Made by a program: the position numbers and the translations under genes
The notes under the pieces: generated by a model
The model's input: only the letters and a program-made list of their open reading frames with translations
What the model was told of the DNA's origin: nothing
The model's database searches: none
Shown: in pieces, positions 11,266 through 23,010 of the stretch
Layout of the letters: every line of letters starts with the position of its first letter
Numbering within the stretch: the first letter of the stretch is position 1
Source: Escarpia spicata
Lineage: Eukaryota > Annelida > Polychaeta > Sabellida > Siboglinidae
DNA length: 64,000 nucleotides
Direction: 5' to 3'
Assembly: GCA_963995525.1 (NCBI GenBank)
Contig: OZ023207.1
Coordinates: 3,502,105 to 3,566,104, forward strand

Positions 11266-13803
11266 GTTCTCGTTTTATTTTGTTTTAAACACGACTCATG
11301 TATTGTGGTTTATTTCACAGAGTCCAACTGCCTACAAGAACGGCCCTGTCAGCAGCTCAAAAGCCGGTATGATAGGTCGCTCCCACACCAGCACACTGGG
11401 ATAGTCAGGAAGCAACACCTGTGTCTCACCACTCTCACCTGCCCGTTATTCTTACCTGGCTGTTGTAGCAGTAACTCAGTGGTGTTGTTACTGTGGTATT
11501 GGGTGGTTCCAGCAGATAACGCAAACTATCCACACTCTCGCAGGGTCATGGCAAGGAATGCACAAGGTGGAATTTATCAAAGGTTGTCAGGCTAGATATA
11601 GTGTTGCCAATGCTATATTTTTGTTGTGTTTAAATATGCTGTAAATACTGTATGGATAATTCTCTGTACATGTGATGATTTCCTGCAAACTTTTCATGTG
11701 GTATTTATGCAACTATGCAGCACTGCCAGCATTTCTATATGGGGGCATTGAGTCACCCCTTTGGCTTAGATTTTTAATTTCTCGCATGTAACCTGTTGTG
11801 CCACTACTTGGTAGCAGACCTGGGCAGAGGTACTCGGTACTCGAGTATGGGGGTGACTTGCGTAAAAGCAGGCTTACCGCTGTATTGTACGACGAGGCGT
11901 TGTATTCGACTCCATAATCGTGCATGAAATGAGCAAAACAAACGGTGGAATGTGCCGTCAAACAGTGGCGGCGGTGGCGCATGACACTGAGTGGACGGCT
12001 TATCGCGATCGGAATGTGAACAGAGCCATTTCAAAAACAATGAACGAAAGCTAAAAGCATGAAAGTAAGCGTTGTATATGAATAGTTAGGGCTCAGGAAT
12101 CGTGTGGTGTAGTTATATTAGAGAAATTCGATGTAAATACACATTTGACGATGAACGCACTAACATGACCGCTTAGTTTTTTCCTAAAGCAAATACCTCG
12201 GTAGACTAGGCAGTTATGCGTCGTATGTGTTAAGTACGCATGCGCGTTATTTTGTAAGAGAACTGTAGACTAGGCAGTTATGCGGCGTATGTGTTAAGTG
12301 CGCATGCGCCATTTGTTGTAACGTGTATAAAACGGTTGAGAAAATGCTATGTTGTATAACGCCAGTGTTCTAACGTGTCGTTTCAGCAGCAGACGTTTTC
12401 TATTTATTATTATTTATTTAGAACTGTAGACTAGGCAGTTATGCGGCGTATGTGTTAAGTGCGCATGCGCCATTTGTTGTAACGTGTATAAAACGGTTGA
12501 GAAAATGCTATGTTGTATAACGCCAGTGTTCTAACGTGTCGTTTTAGCAGCAGACGTTCTCGTTATTATTATTTATTGTATTATTATTTAGCAATAGAGC
12601 GGTAAGTTGGCTTTTACATGAGTCCTATTAATTATTTTTAGCAATAGAGCGGTACGTTGGCTTTTACATGAGTCATATTCTTTATTAATTACTTTTAATT
12701 AATAAGAACCTCATTATTCATGTTGTGAATTAGTTCTCATTAATTTGTGAGCCTCCTCATTATTCACAGGCATTTAGCAATAGAGCGGTAAGTTGGCTTT
12801 TACATGAGTCCTATTCTTTATTATTTATTTTTAGTTCTTTATCAATAGAGCGGTAGGTTGGCTTCAACATGAGTCCTATTCTTTATTAATTACTTTTAAT
12901 TAATAAGAGGCTCATAATTCATGTTGTGTCTCATTAATTTGGGAGCCTCCTCATTATTCACAGGCGTTATTCATGTTTCATAGAATCCAACTGCCTACAC
13001 GCGGATTCCTTACCCGCAAACCTATATGCATCGTCCTCCCGACACCACGCAGCCAGCCACCAGCCATCAACAGGCCGGCCGGGACACTGACAGTTCACGC
13101 GTCGATATGACTACACGGGCCTGGACGCAAAGTACCCTCCGGGCGACACTCCGTGATTGAACATTCTAGTTCCTTCTAATAAAATACTTACACCGTTGCG
13201 CTTCCCATTCATCTATATCCACCACACATAAACATCCTGCCTTACCAGGCCGCTGAGTACACATTTTAAACGTTTCAACGCTGAATGATTCGGTTTCATT
13301 TTGTTAAACGCACAGCGCCGACTATACGGCTAAATTTACGCCGCACAGCGCCGGCTAGCTAAATTTACGCCGTTAAACGCACAGCGCCCGCTAAGCCGTA
13401 GAGCTAAATTTAACCGCCCGCAACTAGGCCGCCGGATCATAGGCCACCGGACGTAACTAGGGACGCTATATCCTACGTTGATCGCTAGGGCGGGATACGT
13501 AACTAGGGACGCTATATCATGTAACAAGGGACGCTATATCCTACGTTGATCGCTAGGGCTAAATGGGATGATAACCGCTAGATGGCACCTCAAGAGGACA
13601 GGGTAATCAATCAAAAGTGACAGGTCATCAATCACGTTTTTTATAAGTAGGTTCCCGAAAACGTTTAGTGTCACAAAAACCCTTTGATCTATTTTTTATA
13701 AGTAGGTTCCCGAAAAAGATAAGGACGTTTTTTATACATGGAGTTAGGTCTAAGGTAGGTCAAAAAGGGGCGGGGCGAGCCTCTGTGTCTCCTCATTACT
13801 ACT
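11266..13803. repeat. Foldback right terminal inverted repeat
   Basis: This arm is the reverse complement of 7516-10113 with small indels. A CCGATC...CAGTGTCATGCG block present twice in the left arm at 9310-9395 is single here, and the 159-bp module is duplicated in both arms. Translated short frames differ from their left-arm mirrors by only a few residues, so the arms are close in sequence. Confidence 0.88.
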
Positions 13804-14499
13804 AGTGTTGTTTACTGTTAAACGTCTTACACACTTCCACTGCATATGTGCATACGTGCACAGGACCTATATATTGTGTGCATATGAGTATAGGTGTATA
13901 CGTGCATACGTAAATTCGTGCATGTTTGCCTGCGTGCATATGTTCATAAATACATGCGCATGCGTGAACACATGCTTGCACGACTAATGTATTGGGTACA
14001 CTCAACATAATTTAATTGTCTAAATAAGAGTAACTTTTGCAATACCTGTGCCTGACACTAGGCGACAAGTACTTTGTATTAAGACTTTAGTGGAACGCAC
14101 ACACACACACACGCACGCACGCACGCACGTACCCACTAGTATACATCTAATGTGCACGTATGTCACTGATCAAATAGTAGGCATGCGTGTAAGTATAAAG
14201 CACTTCAAAACAACGGCTGGGAACGTTTATTGAAAAGTCGAAATTACGGTTTCGATGAAGGATGTAAAATTCTACATCTGTTACCAAAATCTCTCCAAGT
14301 CTACTTACGTACTTACGTACTTACCTACTTTCTGGCTATTGGCCTTTTGGACAGCGGCAACGTTCCTCCACATCGGCCACTTTCTTGTCGACTCTCGCGG
14401 CTACCCCATTGTATCGCCAAGTCCAAACAGGTTAAATTGCCAACAAACCGTACACATTAAACTCAACAATTTACAACTTAAGATAACACCCAGCGGATT
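13804..14499 (+). other. Receptor 1 downstream flank, displaced by the foldback element
   Basis: This stretch aligns with the region downstream of receptors 2, 3 and 4 (for example 54858-55500): a 'gcatacgtgcata'-rich tract, 'caagtactttgtatt', and 'gtatcgccaagtccaaacag'. It holds a CA/CG-rich dinucleotide tract at 14096-14130 and a CTTACGTA run near 14303. No gene is evident. It shows that the foldback element split an existing receptor unit. Confidence 0.75.
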
Positions 14500-15120
14500 T
14501 GTAACCCTGTGGATATTCTAGTACTTAAGTCAATGTTAATTCACCAGAGTTCACTAGGGGGTAGAGACCACACCCTGCTCGTCAAGCTAGACCGGTCATT
14601 TACGTTACAGGCGCAAAGACACACCCACACACCAACTTGTAGAGTCTCTGGGCCCAGTAATCGGTTCCTTCATACGTACGGCCTGAGTTGCGGTTTGGTC
14701 ACATTTAGCGCGCTGCGTCCGTGCAGGTGATTGTCATCTCAAATTCACGTGTGTGTATTATATCAATCAATTGTGTGTAATACTAGACATGTGTGTATAC
14801 TGCCTGTATCAGGTCCTACAATGGGAAGGCTGCAATTCCGTTGCCTGTGTATTACTTTGTCTGTAAAAGATTTAACATACATATGCGAACACTGTCCTAT
14901 AATAATAATATGTGTGTAATTACATAGTGCAGAAGGTGACGTGAATGTATTGGGATTGCTTACGTATTGTTGTTCCTTTGCTATAGTTAATAGATACGAA
15001 TACTATACAGTTGTAATATTATATACTTATATGCTACATAACGTCGAGTATCCCCCTGGGATCTTAAAATTCAATAAACTCTGTCGTGCCCCAAAACACC
15101 AGTCGTCTGCCGTGTTTACA
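14500..15120. mobile_element. Candidate solo LTR
   Basis: This 621-bp block begins TGTAACC and ends GTTTACA (TG...CA, with a short inverted end) and has AATAAA at 15073-15078. The paralogous flank at 55510-55530 reads straight through the site (gcggatttccacc), so the block is an insertion. The duplicated target (ggatt/gtttc) is only approximate. There is no internal coding region, as expected for a solo LTR. The orientation with AATAAA near the end suggests the plus strand. Confidence 0.55.
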
Positions 15121-15289
15121 GTTTCCCCCCTAAAATTCGCCAGCTTGGATTGCAAATTAGCACAGAACAAACAACGAACCAATGTACTAAATAGTCCCAA
15201 TTCTAGTTCTAGTTGTTTCCAGCACTCGGCAACGTTCTATTAACTGACTAGTCTGTATATATTGTGGTTACAGTGATCTTATGAGGTCT

Positions 15290-15578
15290 CATTCAACTAG
15301 TCAGCCTTTTTCAGAACATTATCGCCAAGCCGACCTTTCTATGCTGGCACTGAGGGTGGTCACTGCCAGGGTGCTTGTCGTCCTCAGTGGTTCTTTTACG
15401 TCCCAAATTGAGACGGGACCGACATTAACGTGATCTCCGAGTCACGAGGGATACACAGTCCCCAATGTTGAGAGCCAGGTTTTTACACCAAATATACCAT
15501 ACCTGCCCGGTTCGGGTTTCGAACTCGGGGCGCCGGCATGTCAGGCGGATGTGCTAACCACTACACTATCGCGCGCCC
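15290..15578 (-). mobile_element. tRNA-derived SINE
   Basis: The minus strand starts with a tRNA-like head. The A box TAGTGTAGTGG lies at 15558-15568, the B box GAGTTCGAAACCC at 15514-15526, and a CCTGACAT anticodon-loop-like segment lies between them. The head resembles tRNA-Val. A body of about 200 bp follows, with a 'cccgtctcaatttgggacg' motif, and ends near 15290. The head cannot fold as a perfect tRNA, so this is a SINE rather than a tRNA gene. Confidence 0.75.
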
Positions 15579-15599
15579 CCAATATAAAATCCTTTTCCG

Positions 15600-16394
15600 C
15601 CGGCCGATTTTACATGTTAACGATCGATGTGTGCCCTTCGGAAATATAAGCAAAATGCCGTAAATATTTGTAATAATCGCCATGTGTTTTGATTCATTAA
15701 AAAGATAAGGTGTTACAGTTCACGAATATGTGAGTATCTAAACATTTTCTATTTCTGTTTGACCAGAAATAAGAGTTACAAACAGTGTTTACAAGTCGGG
15801 TGAAAGCACACGGCAGGATAGATCTGGGTTCAAAGTCGTTGAACCTCGTGTCCACTCTTGAGTGATTAACGTTGGTTTAAATGTGACTATTTACATAAGT
15901 GTGACTATTTTAAGAAAATTAGTTATCAGACTATTAAGAAAAAAATATTTGTTAGCCCACATACATGATTATATACAAAATGATACTACAATGTTTCCTT
16001 TTTTGTGAACCATTTACATAATAACATATGTTTACAACTGGTGAGTGAGAGGGAAATCCTTTTTCACACCGGGCTGTCGTATTCGACATATCGGTTTCCT
16101 ACTTGCTGATTATACGTACACATACATGTAGATCTGGAATCCTGTTTAGTATTTATTAAACTCAGTATCACTTTATATTAACAATGTCAATGGTAACTAT
16201 ACTAGTTCTTTCTATCTGTGTACGTACATTCAGAATATATGGCTGCAAGATGGATGTCAGAAAGCCCTAGAAGATAAAAGGAAATATAAAAAAAAGTTGT
16301 TGTGTTTCAGATAGCATCAGACCAGGATATGTGACTGACCATAAGAAAACTAATACGTTGCGTGTTCTGTCAGATGATGACAACTTATCAAAAT
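15600..16394. other. Non-coding spacer
   Basis: AT-rich sequence with no recognisable gene or repeat. Confidence 0.5.
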
Positions 16395-16497
16395 GTGGAG
16401 TAAACTGTACTCTTGAATTGCCAATCTAATTTGTAGTGAATTAAATGTGTTTGCTACTTTTCCTGAGCTATGCTTTATGTTGAATGAAATGTACAGG

Positions 16498-16866
16498 ATT
16501 GAAGATGTTGTAATTTTCCACGAAAGTTCATATTGACCCTGTGATTTGACCTGTGGACTAAATCACATTTCGTGAAGCAATAACAAATGCACAGATGGGC
16601 GACCGCAACAGAAATAGTTTTATTTACGTAATATAGAAATTATTCCTCTGCTCTGTTTGTACAACGTCATATATTTATTGGTGCTTCGTGGCTAAATTGT
16701 TTCTTCATTCCAATTTCTTAAACATATTGCACACTTTTCTGCGCATACAGTTTAGACTTTGGCATGTTCCAGTAGCACACGAAATAGAAAGTATTACATT
16801 TACTGAACTGAGAAAATATTGTCGCTGAACATTTTATTAAATGTTTGCAGTGAGAGAGGTCAATAA
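16498..16866. repeat. Long direct repeat, copy 1 (putative target duplication)
   Basis: This 369-bp segment starts attgaagatgt and ends gagaggtcaataat; it is repeated at 18117-18483. Copies look roughly 90-95% identical by eye. It contains, on the minus strand, a second exon of the F-box-like gene with an in-frame stop. The single copy in the other arm (about 3270-3640) shows the site before insertion. Confidence 0.85.
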
Positions 16867-18116
16867 TAATAATAATAATTGCGTATTTATTTCAGACAAT
16901 CACCATGTCCATATATACAAATACATCAATAAAAGTATGTAAATAAATATAAAAATACATCGATAAGAACAATATGTTTACAAATTATATAAATCCCGGA
17001 CCCACTGGTGCCGCAGTTTCGAAGTAAAATACACCTCGCTAGTTTTAATGCTATAAATAGTTGGATTCAAAGACATGTCAATCCTATTCATTAAGCTAAA
17101 AATAGCCTTTCTGATTACACATTTACCCGAGCTGACATTAGCTGTAGCAAACATGTGGCTAGCGCTACATCTCATGGGCAAATTGTTCAATATCCTGAAT
17201 GAGTTGTTATATGCAACAACAAATTGCTGAAAATTAACTTTTCTAAAGTTCACCCATAACGCACACATATAGATATTACCCAAATACGCTGTAACTAGCT
17301 TATTTTTACAGCAGTTGAACAAAAGTGGAACTTTTGACGTAACATATTACTCTTGGCATACAAAAGTCTCACTTTGGCTTGCATATCAGACTCATCAGGC
17401 AAGTTATTAGAAATGACATGTCCAAGATATTTACAAGAGGTGGCAAAGTTTAACTTCTTTCCTTCTAATGTCATTTCTTTAGACATATTTGACATTCTAG
17501 ATTCAAAGTACATGACCAGGGATTTATCGCATTGTATTTCACGTCATGCTCACATCCATATGAGTAACACATGTCTAGTAGTGTTTGTAATCCTTTAGCA
17601 GAAGGTACAAACAGAAGAAGATCATCGGCGTACATAAGGTGATTAACAACCATGTTACCAAGACTACAACAAATTTGTTTTTTGTGCAGTTGTATACTCA
17701 GATTATCAATATGAATGTTAAAAAGCAAAGCGGTAACTTCCCACCTTGCTTAACACCATTGCTTACCGATAAGAAGTCCGAGTAGGTATTTCCCCATCGT
17801 ATGCATACACATTGATTTTTGAATTCATTGCTGAGTACTCTTAAGATATAGTTCGGTACATTTCATTGTTCTAGTTTCGTTAAAAGTTTATATCGTTTGA
17901 CACGATCAAACGCCTTTGATGCATCTAAAAACGCGACGTGCATAGCTGAACAATGTTCAGTGTAGAACCTTAATAATTCCTTAAATGCAAACGCGCATAA
18001 CTCCGTTCCATGTTTAAACATCAAGCCAAATTAATTAGGAGTGGTTTCCAAGTACATTTCCATTCAGTTAAAAAGAACAGTGTCTATTATCTTCGAAAAT
18101 ATGTTCGATAGACAGT
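16867..18116 (-). mobile_element. 5'-truncated LINE, reverse transcriptase and C-terminus relic
   Basis: The minus strand encodes NHLMYADDLLLFVPSAKGLQ (palm motif C), then a YLGHVI segment, and a C-terminus with NNLPMRCSASHMF; frame breaks separate the parts. The pattern resembles I/Nimb-like LINEs; clade assignment is tentative. The 3' end is an (AAT)n tail at 16864-16880, and the 5' end stops inside the palm-upstream region at 18116. It is flanked by 367-369 bp direct repeats and is not functional. Confidence 0.8.
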
Positions 18117-18483
18117 ATTGAAGATGTAATTTTCCACGAAAGTTCATATTGACCGTGTGATTTGACCTGTGGACTAAATCACATTTCGTGAAGCAATAAC
18201 AAATGCACAGATGGGCGACCGCAACAGAAATAGGTTTATTTACATAATATAGAAATTATTCCTCTGCTCTGTTTGTACAACGTCATATATTTATTGGTGC
18301 TTCGTGGCTAAATTGTTTCTTCTCCGCCACTTCTTGAACACACTGCACACATTTCTGCGCATACAGTTTATACTTTAGCATGTTCCAGTAGCACACGAAA
18401 TAGAAAGTATTACATTTATTGAAGTGTGGAAATATTGTCGCTGAACATTTTATTAAATGCTTGCAATGTGAGAGGTCAATAAT
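18117..18483. repeat. Long direct repeat, copy 2 (putative target duplication)
   Basis: Partner of 16498-16866. This copy retains the intact second exon of the F-box-like gene on the minus strand and is continuous with the rest of the arm at its right end. Confidence 0.85.
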
Positions 18484-18813
18484 ACAATGAATGTCCTTTT
18501 CTGTCCATGTCTGGACATTTTTTTTATTAATTACATCTAGACAAATAAGTATGGTAATTAAATATGTACATGTATATCAGTCTACCAATGAGGCCCAAAA
18601 CATCTTATGTGGAATTATTACATACAATGTATTGGGCCACACAGGCAACGGGCGCTCCCTCTGCCATGCCGCGGCTGGCACCATATGCTTGTAGCACATT
18701 GTAAACAACCCATGTTGTTGTGAACAAAATCGACTACATCTTAATAACATGTCAGAATAATCGACCGTAACATACTGCATTATCAAAACATATAATATAT
18801 CGTCCAGTTTCAT
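18283..18813 (-). CDS. Two-exon F-box-like gene, right copy (open frame)
   Basis: On the minus strand exon 1 is 18813-18586 (76 codons) and ends ttg|gtagac. The intron is 75 bp. Exon 2 is 18510-18283 (75 codons plus TGA) and starts after 'gtccag'. Joining the exons in phase 0 gives 151 residues with no stop. The N-terminal MKLDDI, YVTVD and DMLLRCSRFC pattern resembles an F-box. The second exon has WTEKDIHC, DLSHC, FYFVCYWN and YAQKCVQC and is of unknown function. The acceptor here has an A-rich rather than pyrimidine-rich tract, so splicing is doubtful. Against the left copy, exon 2 shows more amino-acid changing than silent differences by eye. A short host gene, a repeat-borne gene and a pseudogene all remain possible. 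Confidence 0.4.
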
Positions 18814-19329
18814 AGACCTGATTTAAATATACAGAGAAAGGGAGGCCGACGCCGTTGAAAGCTCATCTGGATATTTTATGAACTTCTTTGAGTTGTGGAC
18901 TGAAGTAGATATTTTTCTACTTGAGGAGGGAAGTGCATATACATACCATATGTGATACTTCATCTAAATCCTGATCCAGTTGAATATCTTGATGTAATCC
19001 GGTTTCATAACATAAAAATGATTTCAACACGACCTCGGTCTGGAGACTCATCTCAATCTATGCAACCCTTGGAACTGGCCGCCGAGTGGACCCGCAACCG
19101 ATCTCGCGGAAAAGATCTATTGTGTCAACTGCGCTTAAGATAGTCCTGTTCAAACTTCAACGTACGTAATACCGTCCCCTGGCACCGTTACGCCTCTGCG
19201 CCTACTGCGACTACGTTCCAAGTCAATAAAAATAATTAACAACGCATTAAATCGTTTGCAGCTTTACTCATTTATTTTGATAAACTGGTAGTATCAATAC
19301 AGTGGAACCAGTCTTCAATATAATAAGCT

Positions 19330-20007
19330 TTCTACTAGATGTCTTTCGTGAAAATGCTCTTTACTCCCAGTAATATAGTCCTGGAGCATAGCGACGGTGA
19401 AGATCTACATTTGCAATCGCGCGGTATCAAATATTACTTTCGCCGGTTGTCGAAACTCTTAAGTAAACTATTTAGATATATAATAACGCTACTGCAGCCT
19501 TCGGTTAAGTCTTATTCTCCGACAACGGAATAACTGTCGATATTACTGTGAGCACTGGTATTGGGTTAAATGTATGTCCATAATTTGTTTCGTACAATCA
19601 TATCGACAACGACAGTGAATGTATAGATGTTATCTCGGAAATTTTGATGTATGTTAATATTTCTTTCTTATTCCAAAAACTAGAAAAGAAAGTGTTTATA
19701 CCGTTTGAAAATAACCGTGGGTCAGACACAAATATTCTGTTTATCATTGATCCTGATACAAATTATGATTGTGAATTTACGCAAAACATTAAGAATAAGT
19801 AAAATTATCATGTAGAATATACAATTAATAAATAATCATGTTTACAACTTGGTGTAACAGATACAACGTTTTCTGTTGTTCATGCCAATATCAGAAGTCT
19901 GCCTCGCCACCATCAACATTTCGAAAGTTATGTTACCAATATCAGACACTCATTTTCGGTAATTGGACTTCCTGAAACCTGGCTCCAGGAAAGCAATGTC
20001 GATACTT
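19330..20007 (+). mobile_element. LINE endonuclease relic, part 1 (split by CR1 insertion)
   Basis: The plus strand carries the region upstream of and into an endonuclease: FLFQKLEKKVFIPF, DPDTNYDCEF, then NIRSLPRHHQHFESYV and VIGLPETWLQES, up to the insertion at 20007/20008. It resumes at 23011. The mirror copy at 1487-2420 is unsplit. Stops between segments show it is a relic. Confidence 0.75.
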
Positions 20008-23000
20008 TAACAAGATTTAACAAGATTGCCACCCAGAGAATTAACTCTAAGTAGCAGGTGGACAAGGAAGCCCTTGGCTTTTCGAGAGTCCGACCTTTTT
20101 ATCTATGTGTATCCCGCCCGTCTGAGGTATGTGTCGATTTTATTTTTAAACATATTCACGCTACTAGCACCCACACAATCAGCAGGTAATCTGTTCCATT
20201 CATTTACAGTCCTTTGTGAAAATGAAAACTTTCTTATATCCAATCTACTCTGCTCCTTTGCTAATGCAAGATCATGTCCTCTAGTCCTTCTATCTTTCTT
20301 AACTGAGAAAAACATATTTCTATCAATATTTTCATAACCCTTCAATATTTTAAACACTTCTATCTGGTCTCCTCTCAATCTCCTGGTCTCTAGTGTTGTT
20401 AAACCGCATTTTTTTAGGCGTATTTCATAACTAAGATCCCTCAGATTTTGTATCATTTTAGTTGCTCTCCTCTGCACTCTTTCTAGCATATCTATGTCCT
20501 TCCTGCGATATGGCCTCCACGCTTGAATACAATATTCTAAATGAGGCCTAACTATTGTTTTGTACAGCGGTATTATTAGATCTTTTTCCTTATACGTAAT
20601 GTTTCGTCTAATTAATCCAAGGATTTGATTTCCCTTTGAAGCTGCAATTCCGCACTGCTCTGAAATCTTCATATCAGCACTAACGGTTAACCCTAAGTCC
20701 TTTTCTTTTACAGTAGTACTTAGTACAGTACCCCCCATTGTATATTCTACCTCTTCGTTCCCATGTCCTATGTGGAGGCATTTACATTTCCCAAAATTGA
20801 ACATCATTTGCCATTTTTCAGACCATTTCATCAACCTGTCAAGATCATCTTGTAAATGCTGTCTATCTCCATCACTTTTAATCCTTCTAAACACTTTTGT
20901 ATCATCCGCAAATTTCAACACCTTGCTTGTTATTTCATCATCCAAATCGTTGATGTATATTAAGAATAATATAGGACCTAATACTGATCCCTGTGGTACC
21001 CCACTCAATACTGATTTCCAGTTTGAAGCCTCCCCATCAACTACTACACGTTGTCTTCTGTCAATCAGCCATTGTTCTATCCAGTTTATTATACCATTTC
21101 CTATGCCATGGGCCTTTAGTTTAAGCAGTAATCTTTGATGTGGTACTTTGTCAAAAGCTTTTTGAAAATCTAAGTAGACAATATCTACTGGTGTTCCCTC
21201 ATCTACCCACTTAGTGATGTCTTCCAAAAAACATAACATATTTGTTAAGCATGACCTCGCTTTAAAAAAACCATGTTGAGATGGGTTTATCAAGTTTTGT
21301 TTAACAAGAAAATCCACCATGTGATCTTTAATTAGTCTTTCTAATAATTTACAAATCACTGATGTTAAACTCACTGGTCTATAGTTCTCTGACTTGTTTC
21401 TCGAACCTTTTTTGAATAACGGTATAATGTTTGCTTCTTTCCATTCTAAAGGAACCACTCCCTCTTCTAATGACAAGTTGAAAACTGTTGCAAGTGGTAT
21501 GCTAATTTGTTCTACAATTTCCAATAGTAGTTTGGGTGGAATACCATCCACTCCAGGTGATTTATTTTCCTTCATAGCCCTTATTTTCTTAGCTACCATT
21601 TCCGGGGTTACAATTAATTGTCCTAAATAGTCTGAATCTGCCCCCTTGAACTTAGCCTCTGGTATTGGCAGTGAACTAATATCTTCCCTGGTAAACACTG
21701 AACTAAAGTACTCATTCAGGTCTTCTGCCATTATGAATCCCTCTGATATCATATTTCCAGCACTATCTTCTAGAGGACCGACCATATCTTGAACTTTCTG
21801 TTTGCTTCGAACATACGCATAAAAACTCTTGCTGTCATGTTTTATATTACTAGCTAATTGTTGTTCATAGCTTCTCTTTGAATTTCTAATTTCAGCTGTA
21901 GCTTGGTTAAGTGCTTCTTTATAATTGTTATAGTCTTCATCATTTCCAGTACATCTATATGACTTCCACATCATTTGTTTATACTTAATTTTTCTAATGG
22001 CTTCTTTCGATAAGTGTTTCTTTTTGGACCGTTTTCCTTGTTTTTTGAAGGGTACAAATTTATCGATTATGCACTCAATTTCACTCTTTAATATATTCCA
22101 GCATTCTGTTGCCGTCTTATTTTTCAGTGTCTTATTCCAGTCTATCTTTGCTAAATATTTCCTCATGTCCTTATACCTTCCTTTGTGGAAATTTCTCCTA
22201 TACTGCTTTTTGCTATTCCTTTCTGATTTTACTTTGATGGTAAAATGTATCTGGTTGTGATCGCTACTCCCCAGTGGCTCACATATCTTGACATTGTCAA
22301 CTAATTCATTCTGTGAGGACAAAACTATGTCTAACACATTCTCACCCCTGGTTGGTTCTAGCACATGTTGAGAAAGGAATGGGTCTTGAACTAAAACTAA
22401 AAACTTGTGGTCCTCTCTCCCCATACTCTGTAGAGATTTCCATTGTATATGCCCATGGTTAAAATCCCCCATAATAATACAGTCCCGTTTGCTTACTTCC
22501 CTTATAGCGTTTTGTATTTTTTCATTCTCTTCTATGCTTATGTTTGGACTTCGATAAACTAACCCAACTGTTAACGTTGAGTTTCCTGTAACTATGTTAC
22601 ACCAAACAGCTTCTTCGCAATCTGCTTCTCTTTCTAATTTTATTTCATAAGCCTGAATAGATTCTTTAATATATAAAATAACTCCACCTCCCTTTCTTCC
22701 TATTCTATCTTTTCTAAACATTACATATCCTGTCAGTCCCAATTCAGCATCTGATATATCGGTGGTGGTCCAGGATTCAGTTATACCTATTATATGAGGG
22801 TCAATATCTTCTACCATAATGCTTAGTTCATTTCTTTTGTTTACTATACTCCTTGCATTTAAACAAACACATTTATATCCAGCTTCAGAAGAGTTTTCCA
22901 GACTGTTATTTGTTGATTTATTTGTGCTGTCTTTATCTATGCCTCCATTTTCAGGCTTTTCTGTGAGTCCCCCCTGCGAATCTAGTTTAAATAGATGCAA

Positions 23001-23010
23001 CCTGTCACAG
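20008..23010 (-). mobile_element. Young CR1-type LINE, 5'-truncated, nested in an older LINE
   Basis: Comparison with the empty site in the other arm (gatactt|ataacattg) places the ends at 20008 and 23010, with essentially no target duplication. The 3' end (minus strand) carries two copies of a 10-bp unit, aatcttgtta, instead of poly(A). Lack of a target duplication and a short terminal repeat are both characteristic of the CR1 clade. It is truncated at the 5' end just before the endonuclease; ORF1 and the 5' leader are absent. Confidence 0.92.

Larger units (their letters stand above)
7516..13803. mobile_element. 6.3 kb foldback element with 2.5-2.6 kb terminal inverted repeats
   Basis: The left end starts AGTAGTAATGAGG and the right end is its exact reverse complement. 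The element is flanked by AGTGTT at 7510-7515 and again at 13804-13809, a 6-bp target duplication. The receptor 3' flank interrupted at 7515 resumes at 13804: 'tttactgtta' follows, as at 26766 downstream of receptor 2. The arms are built from short direct repeats and the loop is a minisatellite. No transposase frame is visible, so it must be non-autonomous. AG...CT termini with a 6-bp duplication are features also reported for Maverick/Polinton elements; that link is only a suggestion. Confidence 0.88.

Noticed and set aside
10350..11288. 312-codon frame with a 19-residue repeat, and similar frames on the minus strand
   Set aside because: The frames exist because the DNA period (57 bp) is a multiple of three; several frames on both strands are open at once and none has a recognisable domain.
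7516..13803. The foldback arms as part of inverted repeat I
   Set aside because: The foldback axis (about 10.68 kb for the arms) differs from the IR-I axis (about 10.07 kb), and the element has its own target duplication, so the two are independent.
15505..15578. A functional tRNA-Val gene
   Set aside because: The stems are imperfect and a SINE body follows without a terminator; a SINE head explains it.
19339..19533. Conserved small proteins at 18952-19143, 19339-19533 and their mirrors
   Set aside because: They lie in the 5' part of a LINE relic, and the same region at 5.0-5.2 kb has stops; the conservation reflects inverted duplication.
20770..21138. Plus-strand frames across the CR1 element (for example 20770-21138, 21997-22260)
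   Set aside because: They are antisense shadows of the reverse transcriptase frame.
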